Source: Choristoneura fumiferana (lineage: Eukaryota > Arthropoda > Insecta > Lepidoptera > Tortricidae). Taken from it: a DNA stretch of 64,000 nt. Every line of letters starts with the position of its first letter. Position 1 is the stretch's first letter. The stretch is from positions 5,413,686 to 5,477,685 of the forward strand of contig NC_133481.1 of assembly GCF_025370935.1 (NCBI RefSeq), in the 5' to 3' direction. The translations under genes were made by a program, and so were the position numbers. Positions 24,661-36,100 of the stretch are shown here, in pieces. The notes below the pieces were generated by a model, which made no database searches, was not told where the DNA came from, and saw only the letters and a program-made list of their open reading frames with translations.

Positions 24661-25428
24661 CATCTAACAAAACGATTCTTAAATTATCTAAGAAAAACGA
24701 TAAATCGAACGCAACCGAAATAGATTGATTGAAATGAGCGCCATTTGTATAAGACTGACAACCTGCTAGAATCTGCCAAATTGTAAATCCAACGAGGATC
24801 CAACCGTCAAAGTATCATTTTTTATTTATTTATTTATTGAAGCATTGGCAACACGGCCATCAGCTACAATACAATTACATAATTTTACAATAATTATGAA
24901 CTATCGGGTAGGTACAATGAATACAATAAAAAATTATGTTACGTATGTACAATGAAAATAATAGCAAAGATTTACAATAAGGAAATTAATAAGTATGAAA
25001 AACTAACAAGAAGTAGGTACTTATAATACATTTACATTCATAACCGGCCTATAGTGTGTAGTACAAAATTGAAAATTATTGAATATAATTGAGGAAGTTT
25101 CAATAATCCTTGAATAAAATTGGGGATAGTTTTTAAGCCTGTGTCTTTACACAATGCGATAAATAATAATAGTTGTACATTAAACTCAGGGCATTGAAGA
25201 AAATATGATCTAGATCACACGTGACAAAGTTACAATATGAACATGCTTAACTTTAATCTAAAAAGATGCGCAGGAAAATGGCCGTGACCTATACGTAGTC
25301 TGCAAATTGTCGATATAAAGCTCTTCCCGGGAAATTATGTAAATTTTTCAAACCAAGACTTAGTACTAGGAATCGGGACTATTTCAGCTAGCCATTTACC
25401 TTTCGTATCTCTGGACTTAGACAAGGAA

Positions 25429-25890
25429 TTAGACCAACGTTTTTAGCATATTTTGTTTAATTGAATATACTAAATCCGAGTAAGGAAGTTTAAAATCAGA
25501 AATACTTATATCTTTAGTAGATTTGGCTAATTTATCGACAAGTTCGTTGCCAACAATACCGGAGTGACCTGGCACCCAGCAAAATTCAATAAATATATTT
25601 CTAAAACACAAAAGACTCAAACTACATCGTAACTTATAAATTAAATAGTTTACAGATGCACTAATACTTTTATTTTTAAGAGCCTGCAAGGCGCTCAGTG
25701 AATCAGGTAAAATTAGAATTTTGTTCCCTGCAGAGTAATTGGGTCGGATATGCTCTAAAAACAGAGAAATAATTGCTACATTTATAAACTGTCCCTAAGT
25801 TCATGGAAGAATCAAAAAATGCAAAGCTAGTTCTATCTTTAGTTTTAGAACCATCTGTATACACTTTAACAAAATCAGTCTTATCGTCAA
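25429..25890 (-). pseudogene. RNase H domain of the I-like element
   Basis: Minus strand. The first catalytic aspartate block VYTDGSK lies near 25870-25850. After a one-base frame change the protein continues with PDSLSALQALKNK and the C-terminal FCWVPGHSGIVGNELVDKLA. These are the hallmarks of the RNase HI domain found in I, LOA and related LINE pol proteins. The first and last parts are in different frames. Confidence 0.85.
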
Positions 25891-25903
25891 GAAACTCTAA
25901 AAA

Positions 25904-25952
25904 ATCGTATTTAGATTTAAACTTTCTAATTAAGTTTAAATCTAAATACGAT
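25904..25952. repeat. perfect 21-bp hairpin
   Basis: Left arm 25904-25924, 7-base loop, right arm 25932-25952, with no mismatch. It sits just upstream of RNase H on the minus strand, within former pol sequence. It looks like a local fold-back (template-switch) mutation rather than a conserved motif. Confidence 0.95.
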
Positions 25953-26066
25953 CAACAGCAACATCTCTCAATATGTCGCGAAAATTATATTCAAAATAAG
26001 GCAATAGTGTAGACCAAACACCACATCCTGAAATTCGAAATACAATACGTTAATGCACTGTTTATA

Positions 26067-27810
26067 CAGTTGTGGTCATATAATTAAAAACGATTTTTTA
26101 TAGAGAAGATTTTTTCAAACTGACAAGTGTTACTAACTGCATGTATATTTTTGTACTTCTCTCGTATCGTAAAACTTTTCCGTACTAGCGGTAAATTCAT
26201 TTATACATATAATTGGCTAAAAAATAAATAGATAAACTTTATACATTACATCTAAACCTAGTATTACTACTTACTGGCTGGTCATATAATTAAGAACGCT
26301 GAATAGTTTATTTTTTATTCAAATTTAAATAGAGAACGGACCGCCGCTTTGTGGTTTAGGTTATTATTCGAATAATTTTGGCGCCATTTAGTGCCGTAAT
26401 AGTCTTAAAGGCGATTGCTTCATATAAAAACAATGGGGAAAAATAAAAGTTGTGATAAATCTACAAGAGAAGTAATACTAAAACTTCGCGACAAGAATTG
26501 GTCGTATAAACACATAGCCGATCATCTGCAATGTTCAAAAACTATGGTTTTCCACGCCATAAAGCATTTTGCCACGTATCAAACTACTTCAAATGTTCCG
26601 CGTGTACCTAAACAAAGAAAGTCATCTCGTCGAGATGATCGAAATATCGTTCGTTTGGCAAAACAAAATCCTTTTAAAGGGTCTAATGAGTTGAGAAAAG
26701 AATATTTTGGCGAAAACAACCCTTCAGCAATCTCGGCACGCACTATTCGAAGGCGTTTGGTAGAAGAAAAGTTGCACGGAAGGATAGCAAGGAAGGTGCC
26801 TATGTTGAAACGGTGTCATAGGCAAGCCCGGCTTGCATTTGCAAGAAGATATGAAAACTGGACAGTCAGACAGTGGAAAAACGTTATTTTTTCTGACGAG
26901 ACAAAAATAAATAGGGTATGTTCTGATGGCAAACGATATGTAAGACGGCCTCCAAATAAAGCATTCGACTCAAAGTACATAAAAGTGACTTTAAAGCATG
27001 GCGGGGGAAATGTAAAAATTTGGGGATGTTTTTCTGGACATGGTGTTGGACCTGTTAGGCTGATAGAAGGAAACATGGATCAATTTCAATACAAAAAACA
27101 TACTGGAAGAAACAATGTTACCATATGCAGAAGGCGTGCTTCCGGTTATTTGGACATTCCAGCACGACAATGATCCCAAGCATACTGCATGTACCGTTAA
27201 GGAATTCCTCACATCGCAATCAGTTTCTGTCTTAGATTGGCCAGCCAACAGCCCCGATCTTAACCCAATAGAGCATCTTTGGTGCGAAGTCAAGAAAAAG
27301 GTTTCAAATCGACAGTGTGGCAATTTAAGAGAACTGTATGACGTATTCTTAGAAGAATGGAACTCTATCTCTCTCGCGAAATGTCAAAAATTGATAGATT
27401 CAATGCCTCGCCGGTGTAAGGCAGTAATAAAAAGCCGTGGACATGCTACTAACTATTAATTTTAGTTAAAATGTATTACATTGCTTTTTTTGTGTACAAA
27501 CTTCACGTTAGTGTGATTTAGTTAATCTAAGTTTCAAATAAAAAAACTTTCGAACAGTTCAATAAATCGTTCTTAATTATTTGTCCAGCTTCATTACTAT
27601 TTCAATTTGTTACAAAAGAAAATAAACACAAAATTTGTAAAAAAATGACAGCAATTTTATTCTTTATTCTTAATCCCGTTTGCTCTATTCATGTGGCTGT
27701 TTCATAACGTAACTAGTTACTTCTAAGAAGGAACCACGACTACACATGACATGATTTAGTTAAAAATAAACTGGAACTTCAAATCGTTCTTAATTACATG
27801 TCCACCACTG
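26067..27810 (+). mobile_element. Tc1-like DNA transposon with IR/DR ends
   Basis: Outer ends CAGTTGTGGTCATATAATTA (26067) and, inverted, CAGTGGTGGACATGTAATTA (ending 27810) are flanked by TA. Each end has a second, inner copy of the motif in the same direction: GGTCATATAATTAAGAACG at about 26280 and CGTTCTTAATTATTTGTCC at about 27569. This gives the two-site IR/DR arrangement used by several Tc1 transposons. It is inserted within the minus-strand I-like element, so it is younger than that element. Confidence 0.9.
26433..27459 (+). pseudogene. Tc1 transposase, DD34E, one frameshift
   Basis: ATG at 26433 (MGKNKSCDK). The N-terminus is a paired-type helix-turn-helix (STREVILKLRDKNWSYKHIA) and a second DNA-binding part. 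The catalytic domain has the first aspartate in IFSDETKIN (~26890), the second in FQHDNDPKHTA (~27162), and the glutamate in NSPDLNPIEHLW (~27270), exactly 34 residues after the second aspartate. Full length would be about 340 residues, normal for the family. The only break is near 27095, where a run of six A shifts the frame; the remainder is open from 27115 to 27459. It may be a sequencing error, so the copy could be intact. Confidence 0.9.
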
Positions 27811-28560
27811 TATATGAAGAATTAGGAAGCGGAATTAAGTTATAATTTTGAATATTTGCATGCTTCAAATACCTGGAAGTTACTTGGTTATCACGGCTAA
27901 TAAGCTTAAGGCAATAGTTGTCAGTTATGTAACTTCTTCGAATGAATAGTGGAACAATACCAGCCTCAACTTCCAAGGAATTAATTGGAGACGACATCAT
28001 AGCACCAGTAATTATCCGTAATGCTCTATTTTGTATAATATCTAATTTCCTAAGTAATGAAATATTCGCATCAGAAAAGAACATGCAACCATAATCGAAA
28101 TGGCTTCGGATTGTTGCAATGTAAATCGTTTTTAAACCCTTAGGATCAGCTCCCCATTTCAGCGATTTTAATATATTCAAAATCTAGAGATAGACCAACA
28201 TATTTTACGAAAGGTTGAGCAGGAATAATATCAAAATTGTATAAAACTCTAGGGTAATGCAATCCATTTTGTGAAATAGGATTGCAGAACTTTTGGAGAC
28301 ATTAACCTCAAGCTTTAAGTGATTTGTTAGTAAATCGTAAATATTACGCAAACAACTATTCATAACCGATTCACCACTTTCAACAACATTACAATTTACA
28401 TACAGAACAAGATCATCAGCAAAAAATAAATGTTTAACAGAACTTGGAATTTTCTTTATGAAGCATACTAAACTAAGTATGAATATAAGAGGAGATAAAA
28501 CGCAACCTTGAGGAGTACCTTTACTAGAAATTTTAAGTAAGTAAAATTTTCAGTTGTTTG
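27811..28560 (-). pseudogene. reverse transcriptase fragment of the I-like element
   Basis: Minus strand. It contains SKGTPQGCVLSPLIF near 28535-28490 (RT block 4), HLFFADDLVLYVNC near 28425-28385 (the FADD polymerase motif of LINEs), and the thumb/connection segment with DYGCMFFSDA and LDIIQNRALRIITGA. There are one or two frame changes near 28200-28300. The N-terminal RT blocks and endonuclease are absent. The Tc1 transposon cuts it at 27810. Confidence 0.85.
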
Positions 28561-28576
28561 GAGTGCTACACTCCTT

Positions 28577-29194
28577 CTAAAAGTGATTCCCGGAACAAGT
28601 AGAGCATATTTGGGTGGCTTTGCAGGCACCACTTCCATGTCCAAATTTGTAGCACTTGAAGCATTGTAGCACTGGCCTTATATATTCCGAAACAGGCATC
28701 CAAATATGTTCATATGTGACATGATCTGGATGAGCAGAAGCCAAAAATGTAACCAGAACAGTTTGCAGTGGTTTGTCAAATCCATCTTGTTGTTTTTTGA
28801 AAAATCTTTTGACTCCGAGTATTGTGCATGAAGCTTTTAAATTTACTAGAAGAGATTCCTCACTCAATTCCACAGGAGCTCGAATAATTCCTTGACTTTC
28901 AATACTGTCATAGGGTATTTTAGATGTCCAATTGTTTGACTCCATGGGGTCTTTATTTTGTAGAAAGGCATTGGCATCTTTTGCACAGCCAAAGTATACT
29001 TTGGTAAAATAGTTCCCGGCAGCTTTTACATATTGAACCCCTTGAACATGTTTTAATGCTTTGTTGATCTTTAGCAAGTCCATCGGCTGTGAGTAGCTTG
29101 AATTTATGAGTACCGGGTATTCTTTTTTGGATAGGTCTTCGTAGAGAGCATGGTGGTCTTTGAAGAGACCGCGCTTGTTTTTGATGAAAGTCAT
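28577..29194 (-). pseudogene. gag (ORF1) of the I-like element, arm A copy
   Basis: Minus strand, 205 codons from an internal ATG (MTFIKNKRGLFKD). The C-terminus has the zinc-knuckle region CFKCYKFGHGSGACK followed by CSTC, as in ORF1 proteins of I/Jockey-type LINEs. The sequence stops right after the second knuckle at the deletion joint. In the arm B copy the same frame opens 35 codons earlier at MDEDAGGEV. Here that upstream part is out of frame because one G and one C are missing from short runs. Confidence 0.8.
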
Positions 29195-29299
29195 TTTAAT
29201 TTTGCTTCTTTCAACACATTCTGGTGAGATTAATCTTCTTTTAGTTGCATTTTTTATGGGGTGGAGCTGAAGACCTCACCCCGGCATCTTCATCCATTA

Positions 29300-30097
29300 G
29301 TGTAAAACTCACTTATGGAATGTAATTTTTGATAGTCAAAACCAATGAAAAAGTACAAAACAGTACAAAACAAAGGCCGAAAAAGGGCTAAAAACTGAAA
29401 TTTTCAAAATAGTTTGAAAAAAAGCGCCTATGTAATTTGACGTTCCCGCCCTTTTTTTTCGTCAAAGTATCACGGCAAAGTATAGACAACGTTATTTAGT
29501 TCTCTGTATCTCTGTGTTTGTGGTATAGACGCTAAACGTTAGTCCGAAAGATCCGATCCGAGCCGAGCGCAAAAGTGGAGCGAGTGAGTGTGACGGCGTT
29601 CACGAGCCGCTCGATCCGGCCGGACTTATTTCTTAAAAATCCAGGACACCCACTTCTGACACCATGTGTTGGGGCGCGGGGAGGATTATATTTTTATTAT
29701 TTAATATTAAATGGGAGAGAAATTAAACACGTCTTGTGCAGTTCCTTGTCGGTCGTCCATTGACAATATATATATTTTTTTTAATAATCCTCTCTTGGAC
29801 CATAGACAATATTACAGACATAATTACATTACACGTAATCTAACAAATTCAGTGCAAAATATATGAAGTTAGAGTATGTTTTTACTAAGCAAGCACCTTG
29901 AATGATTTTTAATTTGGATAATAATATCATAGAAAACAAACTGACTGAAACTGAGAAACTGACACTACCCATTATTCCTCTTTCAAATGAACGTTTTTTA
30001 ATGTCTACTGGATTTTGGTAGTTTGTTATTATTAAATAACAGCCTAATTAATCGTCTCTTTTTATCTACACATATACAGTGTGATTATACATGTAAA
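29300..30097. other. DNA upstream of RNF8 exon 1 with LTR-like end on the minus strand
   Basis: No ORF. On the minus strand, CCCCGCGCCCCAACACA is followed directly by a primer site matching the tRNA-Leu 3' end including TGG (29664-29649), so 29665 to about 29950 may be an LTR. A start codon-distal RNF8 promoter must also lie here. The segment near 29940-29980 (TGACTGAAACTGAGAAACTGACAC) is the likely 5' leader zone. Confidence 0.4.
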
Positions 30098-30187
30098 ATG
30101 GAAGAGCACGTGCCAGTTCTCATTTCTTCGAAACGTTTGAAACAAGACTTTGATCAATTCCAAAAAATCGTCATTAATTCAGAAAAT
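30098..30187 (+). CDS. RNF8: RNF8-like exon 1 (start)
   Basis: ATG at 30098, 30 codons (MEEHVPVLISSKR...INSEN), then donor GTAAGT, phase 0. It leads directly into the FHA strand FTIGRG of exon 2. An identical copy is on the minus strand at 62667-62578. Confidence 0.8.
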
Positions 30188-33100
30188 GTAAGTAACCGTT
30201 TAGATTATCAGATCACAACTATGTTCCGTTTTGTGTAGATTTATTTTCTATGAAAAAAACTGGTACTCTAAATCTAAGAAAAACCTCTTAAACGTTTAAA
30301 GTACATATAAGTTTAGTATTCAGTATTTATCTATTGCAACAACTTTTACAAAAAAATATAAAAAATGATGCCCTGTTGGGGCGTGGCAATTTTAAAATTA
30401 ATTACATTAATTAACTTATACATAACATATTATGCTATTTTAACCTCATGTAATTTTTAGGAAGAGGTTTAAGGAACACTTATAAATTAACTTTATGTAA
30501 GGTATCTAAATAAACTACATTTATCTAGAAATAACATAAACTTAGAACTTGTGGTATCACAGAATGAATAGATAACAGGACAAGTAATACCTAGTGCAAT
30601 GAGATCATCTTTAATTACAATAATAATAACAGGATAACTATTTTTCTTTATTCTTCTAAATATTCATTTATACTGTAGTAACATTTCTTTAGTAGTCGTA
30701 TAATTTTTTTATCTTGTTTCTGATTTTATTTGGGTAGGTAATTTATTGGGGTTTAATCATTATTTTGCAAACTTCACCAATTTTAATTTCATCGAATGTT
30801 TGTTCTCGGGTCTTGGATGTTCAATATGTATTTAAGTATGTATTTATCTATATAAGTATGTTTATCCATTGCCTAGTATCCACAGTACAAGTTTTGCTTA
30901 GTTTGGGACTATTTATTTATTTATTTATTTATATAGTGCATACATGTAACATAAGCTCTTATAAAGTTAACATGAACCCTGGTAGGGTATAGCAGGTCAA
31001 TTGGTGTCAAGTGTCCCATGATATTTATTATTATTATTATTATTTATTATCGTATGATCTATTATAATGAGCAAGGAGCAGAATTTTTTCATAGCAAAAA
31101 TCAGATGTCACGTGGGATTGACCATTGTGTTTTATTGACTGTCTATGTTTAATTGTCAGTTAGCTCAATATGTTTTAGGTAATGAAATTGGACCTGTAAT
31201 GGGGGAGGCCTTTGTCCTGCAGTGGGACACTATAGGCAACCAAAAAAATTAGACCTGTGTATTTGTTACAATTTAAAATTAAAACCGAAACAGAAATGTT
31301 AAACAGTGTAACTGACGATAGATTAACCTTCATTCAAAATAACAGAATCAAAATCTATATCTGTGGTAGGTACTAATCATATTTTCTTCATCTTGTCTGT
31401 AGTAACAAAAATTTACATTATTTTCTCTACAATGTCACCATTTAAACCAAGAGAAGTAAGAGAATAACTTAAAATTAAGAGAAGGACTTTATCCATTTGT
31501 TAATCGTTTTTCTTTTACGATTAACCATTTTGGTTAATACGGAAACCTAATAAAATAATACTTATGAAAACTCAAGCAACATGAAATGTTACATGTTTTT
31601 TTGTAATAAAGAGATGCAAATGGCTTATCAAAGAGGTCAAATTTTACAGGATAATGTTAAAAGTCGGTAACAAGCGAAAAATCGATAACTGGAATAGTAG
31701 ATAATACACAGTAATAGGACAAGGATAAGTAATTGGACGAAATCTTTACTTTCTGAATTTCAGTTCACTATTGGCCGGGGGCTCCATAACTCCGCTGTCA
31801 TTCCTTGTTTGTTCCTGTCGAGAGACCATTGTATACTTAAGAAGGTAAAGGATGACTGGATATTAGAAGATTGCAGTTCTTTTGGCATAGAAGTAAATGG
31901 AAAAAAACTTGGTAAGGGCCAACGTCACAAGCTATGTCATCAGGACATGATCAAGCTGGAATCCACAAATGAATTTGTTTACAAATTTATTCTGGAAAAC
32001 TCAGAAACCTATATACCATGTAAACGTCGGAAATTAACTGATGAAAATGAAGATATAATCAACAATATGAGAAAAAAGTTTGAAGAGTCACAGAGCTATG
32101 AAATACAACACATTGAGGATAAAATTCAGAATGCGAAACACATGCAAACTACTTCGAAGATATTAAAGGAGCAACTTCAATTAGATCTAAGTAGGAAAGA
32201 GCAACAGTTGCACTTTGAGTATGCTGCGCAGATAGAGAAGTTAAAAGGGAAGAAGAATGAGGTGGAGCAGCAGAAGGCGCTGCTTATTGAAGAGAGAGAT
32301 GCACAGCTGGCGGCTGTCAAGGTGGAGATGGAAGGAAAGATAGCCTCTCTAATGGTAAGTTGGAATACAGAACATTCACTCTTTTCTTCTTAATCATGTT
32401 AAAACAAAAAATGGCCAAATTTATTATGTTATAATCCTGTTGTGATAAGGAAAAAGGAAATGAATCAATAAATTATTTATTGACTGTCATGGCTATGAGG
32501 AAATGAGTCAATAACCACAAACCTAACTGACACATACCTAAAAATGTTTTGAAGAGTGCAAAAATCTGTTTGAATTTTTTTTTTTTTACTCGTCTCCTTT
32601 TTCCTTAACACAACAGGGTTCAATGTGGACCTTTTGGTTGTTCATAAGGTCCAGATTGAACCCTGTTGTTCTTTGGTGTATCCTTCTGCCTGTCCTTCTT
32701 TTACAGAGCTCTTATGGCTGAACTGTTGTAGCTACAGTCCTCAAATCAATTATCTAATTAAAATCAATTATGTTGTACCCTATGCTAGACCAATAATAGT
32801 TCTAAAATAAATCTTAATATTTTCTAGGAGCAAATAGCAAAACACAATCAAAATGAAACGGAACTAATACAAGAAAATAACTCCTTAAAAGATAAACTGT
32901 TAAAAGAAAGAGAAGAATTTCTCTCCGAACTTAACAGGGAGAGTTCCTCCAAGCAGGAGATTATGGAACGTCTGGAAGGCAAGATCCGGGAACAAGAAGA
33001 AGTGCGGCTAAAAGAGAAGAAGGAATTGGAGGAGAGTTTGCGGAGAGAAACTGAGCAACTCAGACTTGCTAAAGAAAAGGTATTTTAACTTGCTTATCAT

Positions 33101-36100
33101 ATTTTAATAAAATTAAGTTTGGATTCGATCGGACACTTCTTTGTGTCATGATCATGAGCATGAGTTTATGAGACAGTGATCACTGGGCATAACATGTCTC
33201 ATGTTTTACTTTGTTTATTTTAATAATACATAATTTTATCATATTAATATTATAAATGCGTTAGTTTGATGAATGTGTGCAATATTTAAAAAAAAAATTG
33301 AACAAAAAGCACTGTAAGTGCAGTGCGTTTTGTTGTCACAGTCCTCATTTTTACTGCAAAAATTTATTCATGATTTATTCAAATTTTCATTTCTACATTT
33401 CATGATTTGTATTTTGATAAAACTGTTAAAAATCCTGATCATGTTCAACAGGAATTAAAAGAGTTGGAGGCAGAAAAGAAAAGGAGAGAAATGGAACTAG
33501 AAGAAGAATTGAAGAACATTAAAAATAACCTAGCAAAGCAGATTGAGATACATGAAAATGAAAAGCGAGAAGCAGAGCAACTGTTGAATGAACAAAAAGA
33601 ACATCTGAAAAAAGTCAATTATGAAGAAAGGGTTAAGATACATCAACTTGTAAGCAGTTTGTTATGTGGTATACATATTTGTTTTCCCAAACTTTTATCT
33701 AAACTTAGTAAATATTAAGATTGGTTTTTTGGAATCTTTTTGTATTTTTTATTTCAATTCCAAATTTTTACTTTTACGGTCATCCCGTAAAACCTAAATT
33801 GAAAATACAAACTGAAATATAGATGCACAGAAAAACCAGAAAAATAAGACACTGGGAATCGAACCCAGGTCCTCGGTATTCCGTACTGCGTGCTATACCG
33901 CTACACCACTGATGAACAACGGTACCGACACGAATTTCCCCTATGCACCTCATATCTCAGCTTGTTTGTTTCTTATTTAGCCACTTAAGCAGTGACGCTA
34001 GCGACATCTATGCCGTAGCCCTCATCGAGAAACTTTTTCGGGTCCGATTCCCAGTGATGGTCTTATTTTTCTGGTTTTTCTGTGCATCTATATTTCAGTT
34101 TGTATTTTCAATTTAGTAAATATTATTTTATAATGTTACAGATAGAAGAAAGAGGAGAAATTGAAAAGCAACTTGCTCTGGCTCACACTAATGCAGAAAC
34201 TTCAATACAAAACTTGAAAGTAAGTAATACCACAGAATAAGTAATAGTACAAGTACAGAAGGTTCTCTCTTTTGATGTTGACGAAAGCCGCCATTTTATA
34301 TACCTACGTAATTTTTATTAGCAAAATCACCGCGCACCACCAAGCAACATTAACCTCTAGTGCTGTGCGCGAAGCACCATTATTACTCAGCACCAACGTT
34401 TTGGTTTAGGATAGGGTTGTAAATCAATAAAAAAATAATACTCACATAATAACTTAAGAGTAAATTCGGACAAATACTTAGTTTTCTAGCATTTTTAAAT
34501 TGACGCGCCTACGATCTCCGACGGTCACAAAATGGATAATTTTACAAGGTCGCGTGCCGAATGCGTCGTCGGCTGCCTCAAAGGTTTTGTACACCCGCAT
34601 TGGGCATTTGGTAAATCGCGAATTACCTATCTGTTCCTTTGTCGCACTCGCACTTCATATGGTTTCGAACAGAATTGGGTTAGTTAGTGTAATGTTATGT
34701 ACAGAATAGAAAATAGTAAGAATTTTAGTGTTGCAATTATTATTATTATTTTAGTGTTTAAATTTTCATGAATTTCCAAAAAAAATAAAATTCATGTTCA
34801 GATAACATTATGTAGTTTCCATACTGTTTAGTGTGGCTATACATGTACTGTTTCAGCGCGCAAACTGTTCAATTTAAATATATACCTACTCCCCATCCTA
34901 AAAATCAAAACCACGCTATTTCATGATAGAAAATCCTCCTCGCACAGTTACACGAAGCGACTAGTTCGAGCGAAACTGCGAGCGTGCATGCCGGGCGGTG
35001 CTCATAGCCCTAGTGAGTTAACCCACGCCGGCGTGGGGTGTTTTGATACTTACAGAATCGCACCTATATCGCGGAGTGCGCCTCGCCTGGTAATACAATA
35101 ATTCATCGAGGAGTCTCAATAGTCTGTATTGCATCAACTGAAACACTAAGCAGTAAGAGTATTATGATTCTATAAAATTGTAATGAGTCCCCGCATTGGA
35201 TGCTAATTGTTATGATGTGAGAATAAAAGAAAGAAAATGTTAGTGGAAAAAGGTTTTCCAGAAAGAAGATAGAAGTAGAAGGCACCATTAGCAACGCATA
35301 AAACAAGTGCTTAGTCTAGAGTGGGGGGATTTTAAGTTATCATTTTGACTTAACTTATATTGTGCCCTCAGAGTTCAAGCTATGACTGTCCCCAGTGTTG
35401 TAATATTGAAAATTATATTAGGTATTTAAAGTATTTAGTCATTCAATAATTTTTACTCTATGTAGTATATTTGGCAGTTATTCTTACTCTACAAAGTACA
35501 ATAGATTCAGAGGCCCTATATTGTCTTCACACACTTGGAATCACAATCGTTTTCACCACTTCTTTCTGTCACACGGTAGTAGGCGGGGGTATGAAAGAGA
35601 TGATGAATGCGATCGCGAACGTCAGCGCGTAAAGCCGAGTTTTGACTTGCAAGAAAAATCGTGCAAGTTGCATTACATTGTGGCGCTCGATTGACCACTA
35701 CAAACTCGTTGGCTTTACGGCCTCGCAATGTAATGCAACTTTCACGATTTCTCTTGCAAGTATAAACTCGGCTTTAGACAATACGGCATCAGGGGACTAT
35801 AGTATTGATCGCATGTTACAGGCACACGTAGAGAAACGCGAGACTGAACTAGCGGCACTGGCGGCCGACCGCATCCAGCAACAGGCCGACCAGTCCAGCG
35901 AAGTCATCAGCTCATTGCAGGCACAGCTGGAAAAGGTAAGCATCCCACACGCCCATTAAGATGCCATAATGATGCTTGACGATGTCAGCTGTCTCATTCA
36001 ATATATATACAGGCTCATTGGTTCTTGAGTACATTCATTTCAAATGGATGTAGTATGTTTGGTTCCATAGCAAAGGAGTGGATACTTTTGTTAGGGCACC

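Larger units (their letters stand above)
24830..29290 (-). mobile_element. RNase H-bearing non-LTR retrotransposon (I-like), deleted and interrupted
   Basis: On the minus strand the order is gag (29194-28577), late RT motifs (28560-27811), Tc1 insertion (27810-26067), RNase H (~25890-25429), then a 3' UTR ending in AATAAATAAATAAATAAAA at about 24825. The order gag-RT-RNase H with an A-rich tetranucleotide tail fits the I group. The apurinic endonuclease and first half of RT are missing: gag's zinc knuckles jump directly to the RT motif GTPQGCVLSPL. This copy cannot be active. Its 5' part lies in the inverted duplication shared with 62-64 kb. Confidence 0.8.
28577..30720 (+). repeat. inverted duplication, arm A
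   Basis: Reverse complement of about 62040-64000 (arm B continues past the window). Comparison of about 450 bases of intron 1 (30240-30690 against 62520-62090) shows only a few mismatches. It contains gag, a tRNA-Leu-type primer site, the sequence upstream of RNF8, RNF8 exon 1 and the start of intron 1. Similarity fades near 30720/62030. Confidence 0.95.

Noticed and set aside
30023..30238. 71-aa ORF at the start of RNF8 as an independent gene
   Set aside because: Only the part from ATG 30098 to the donor at 30187 fits; the rest is 5' leader and intron.
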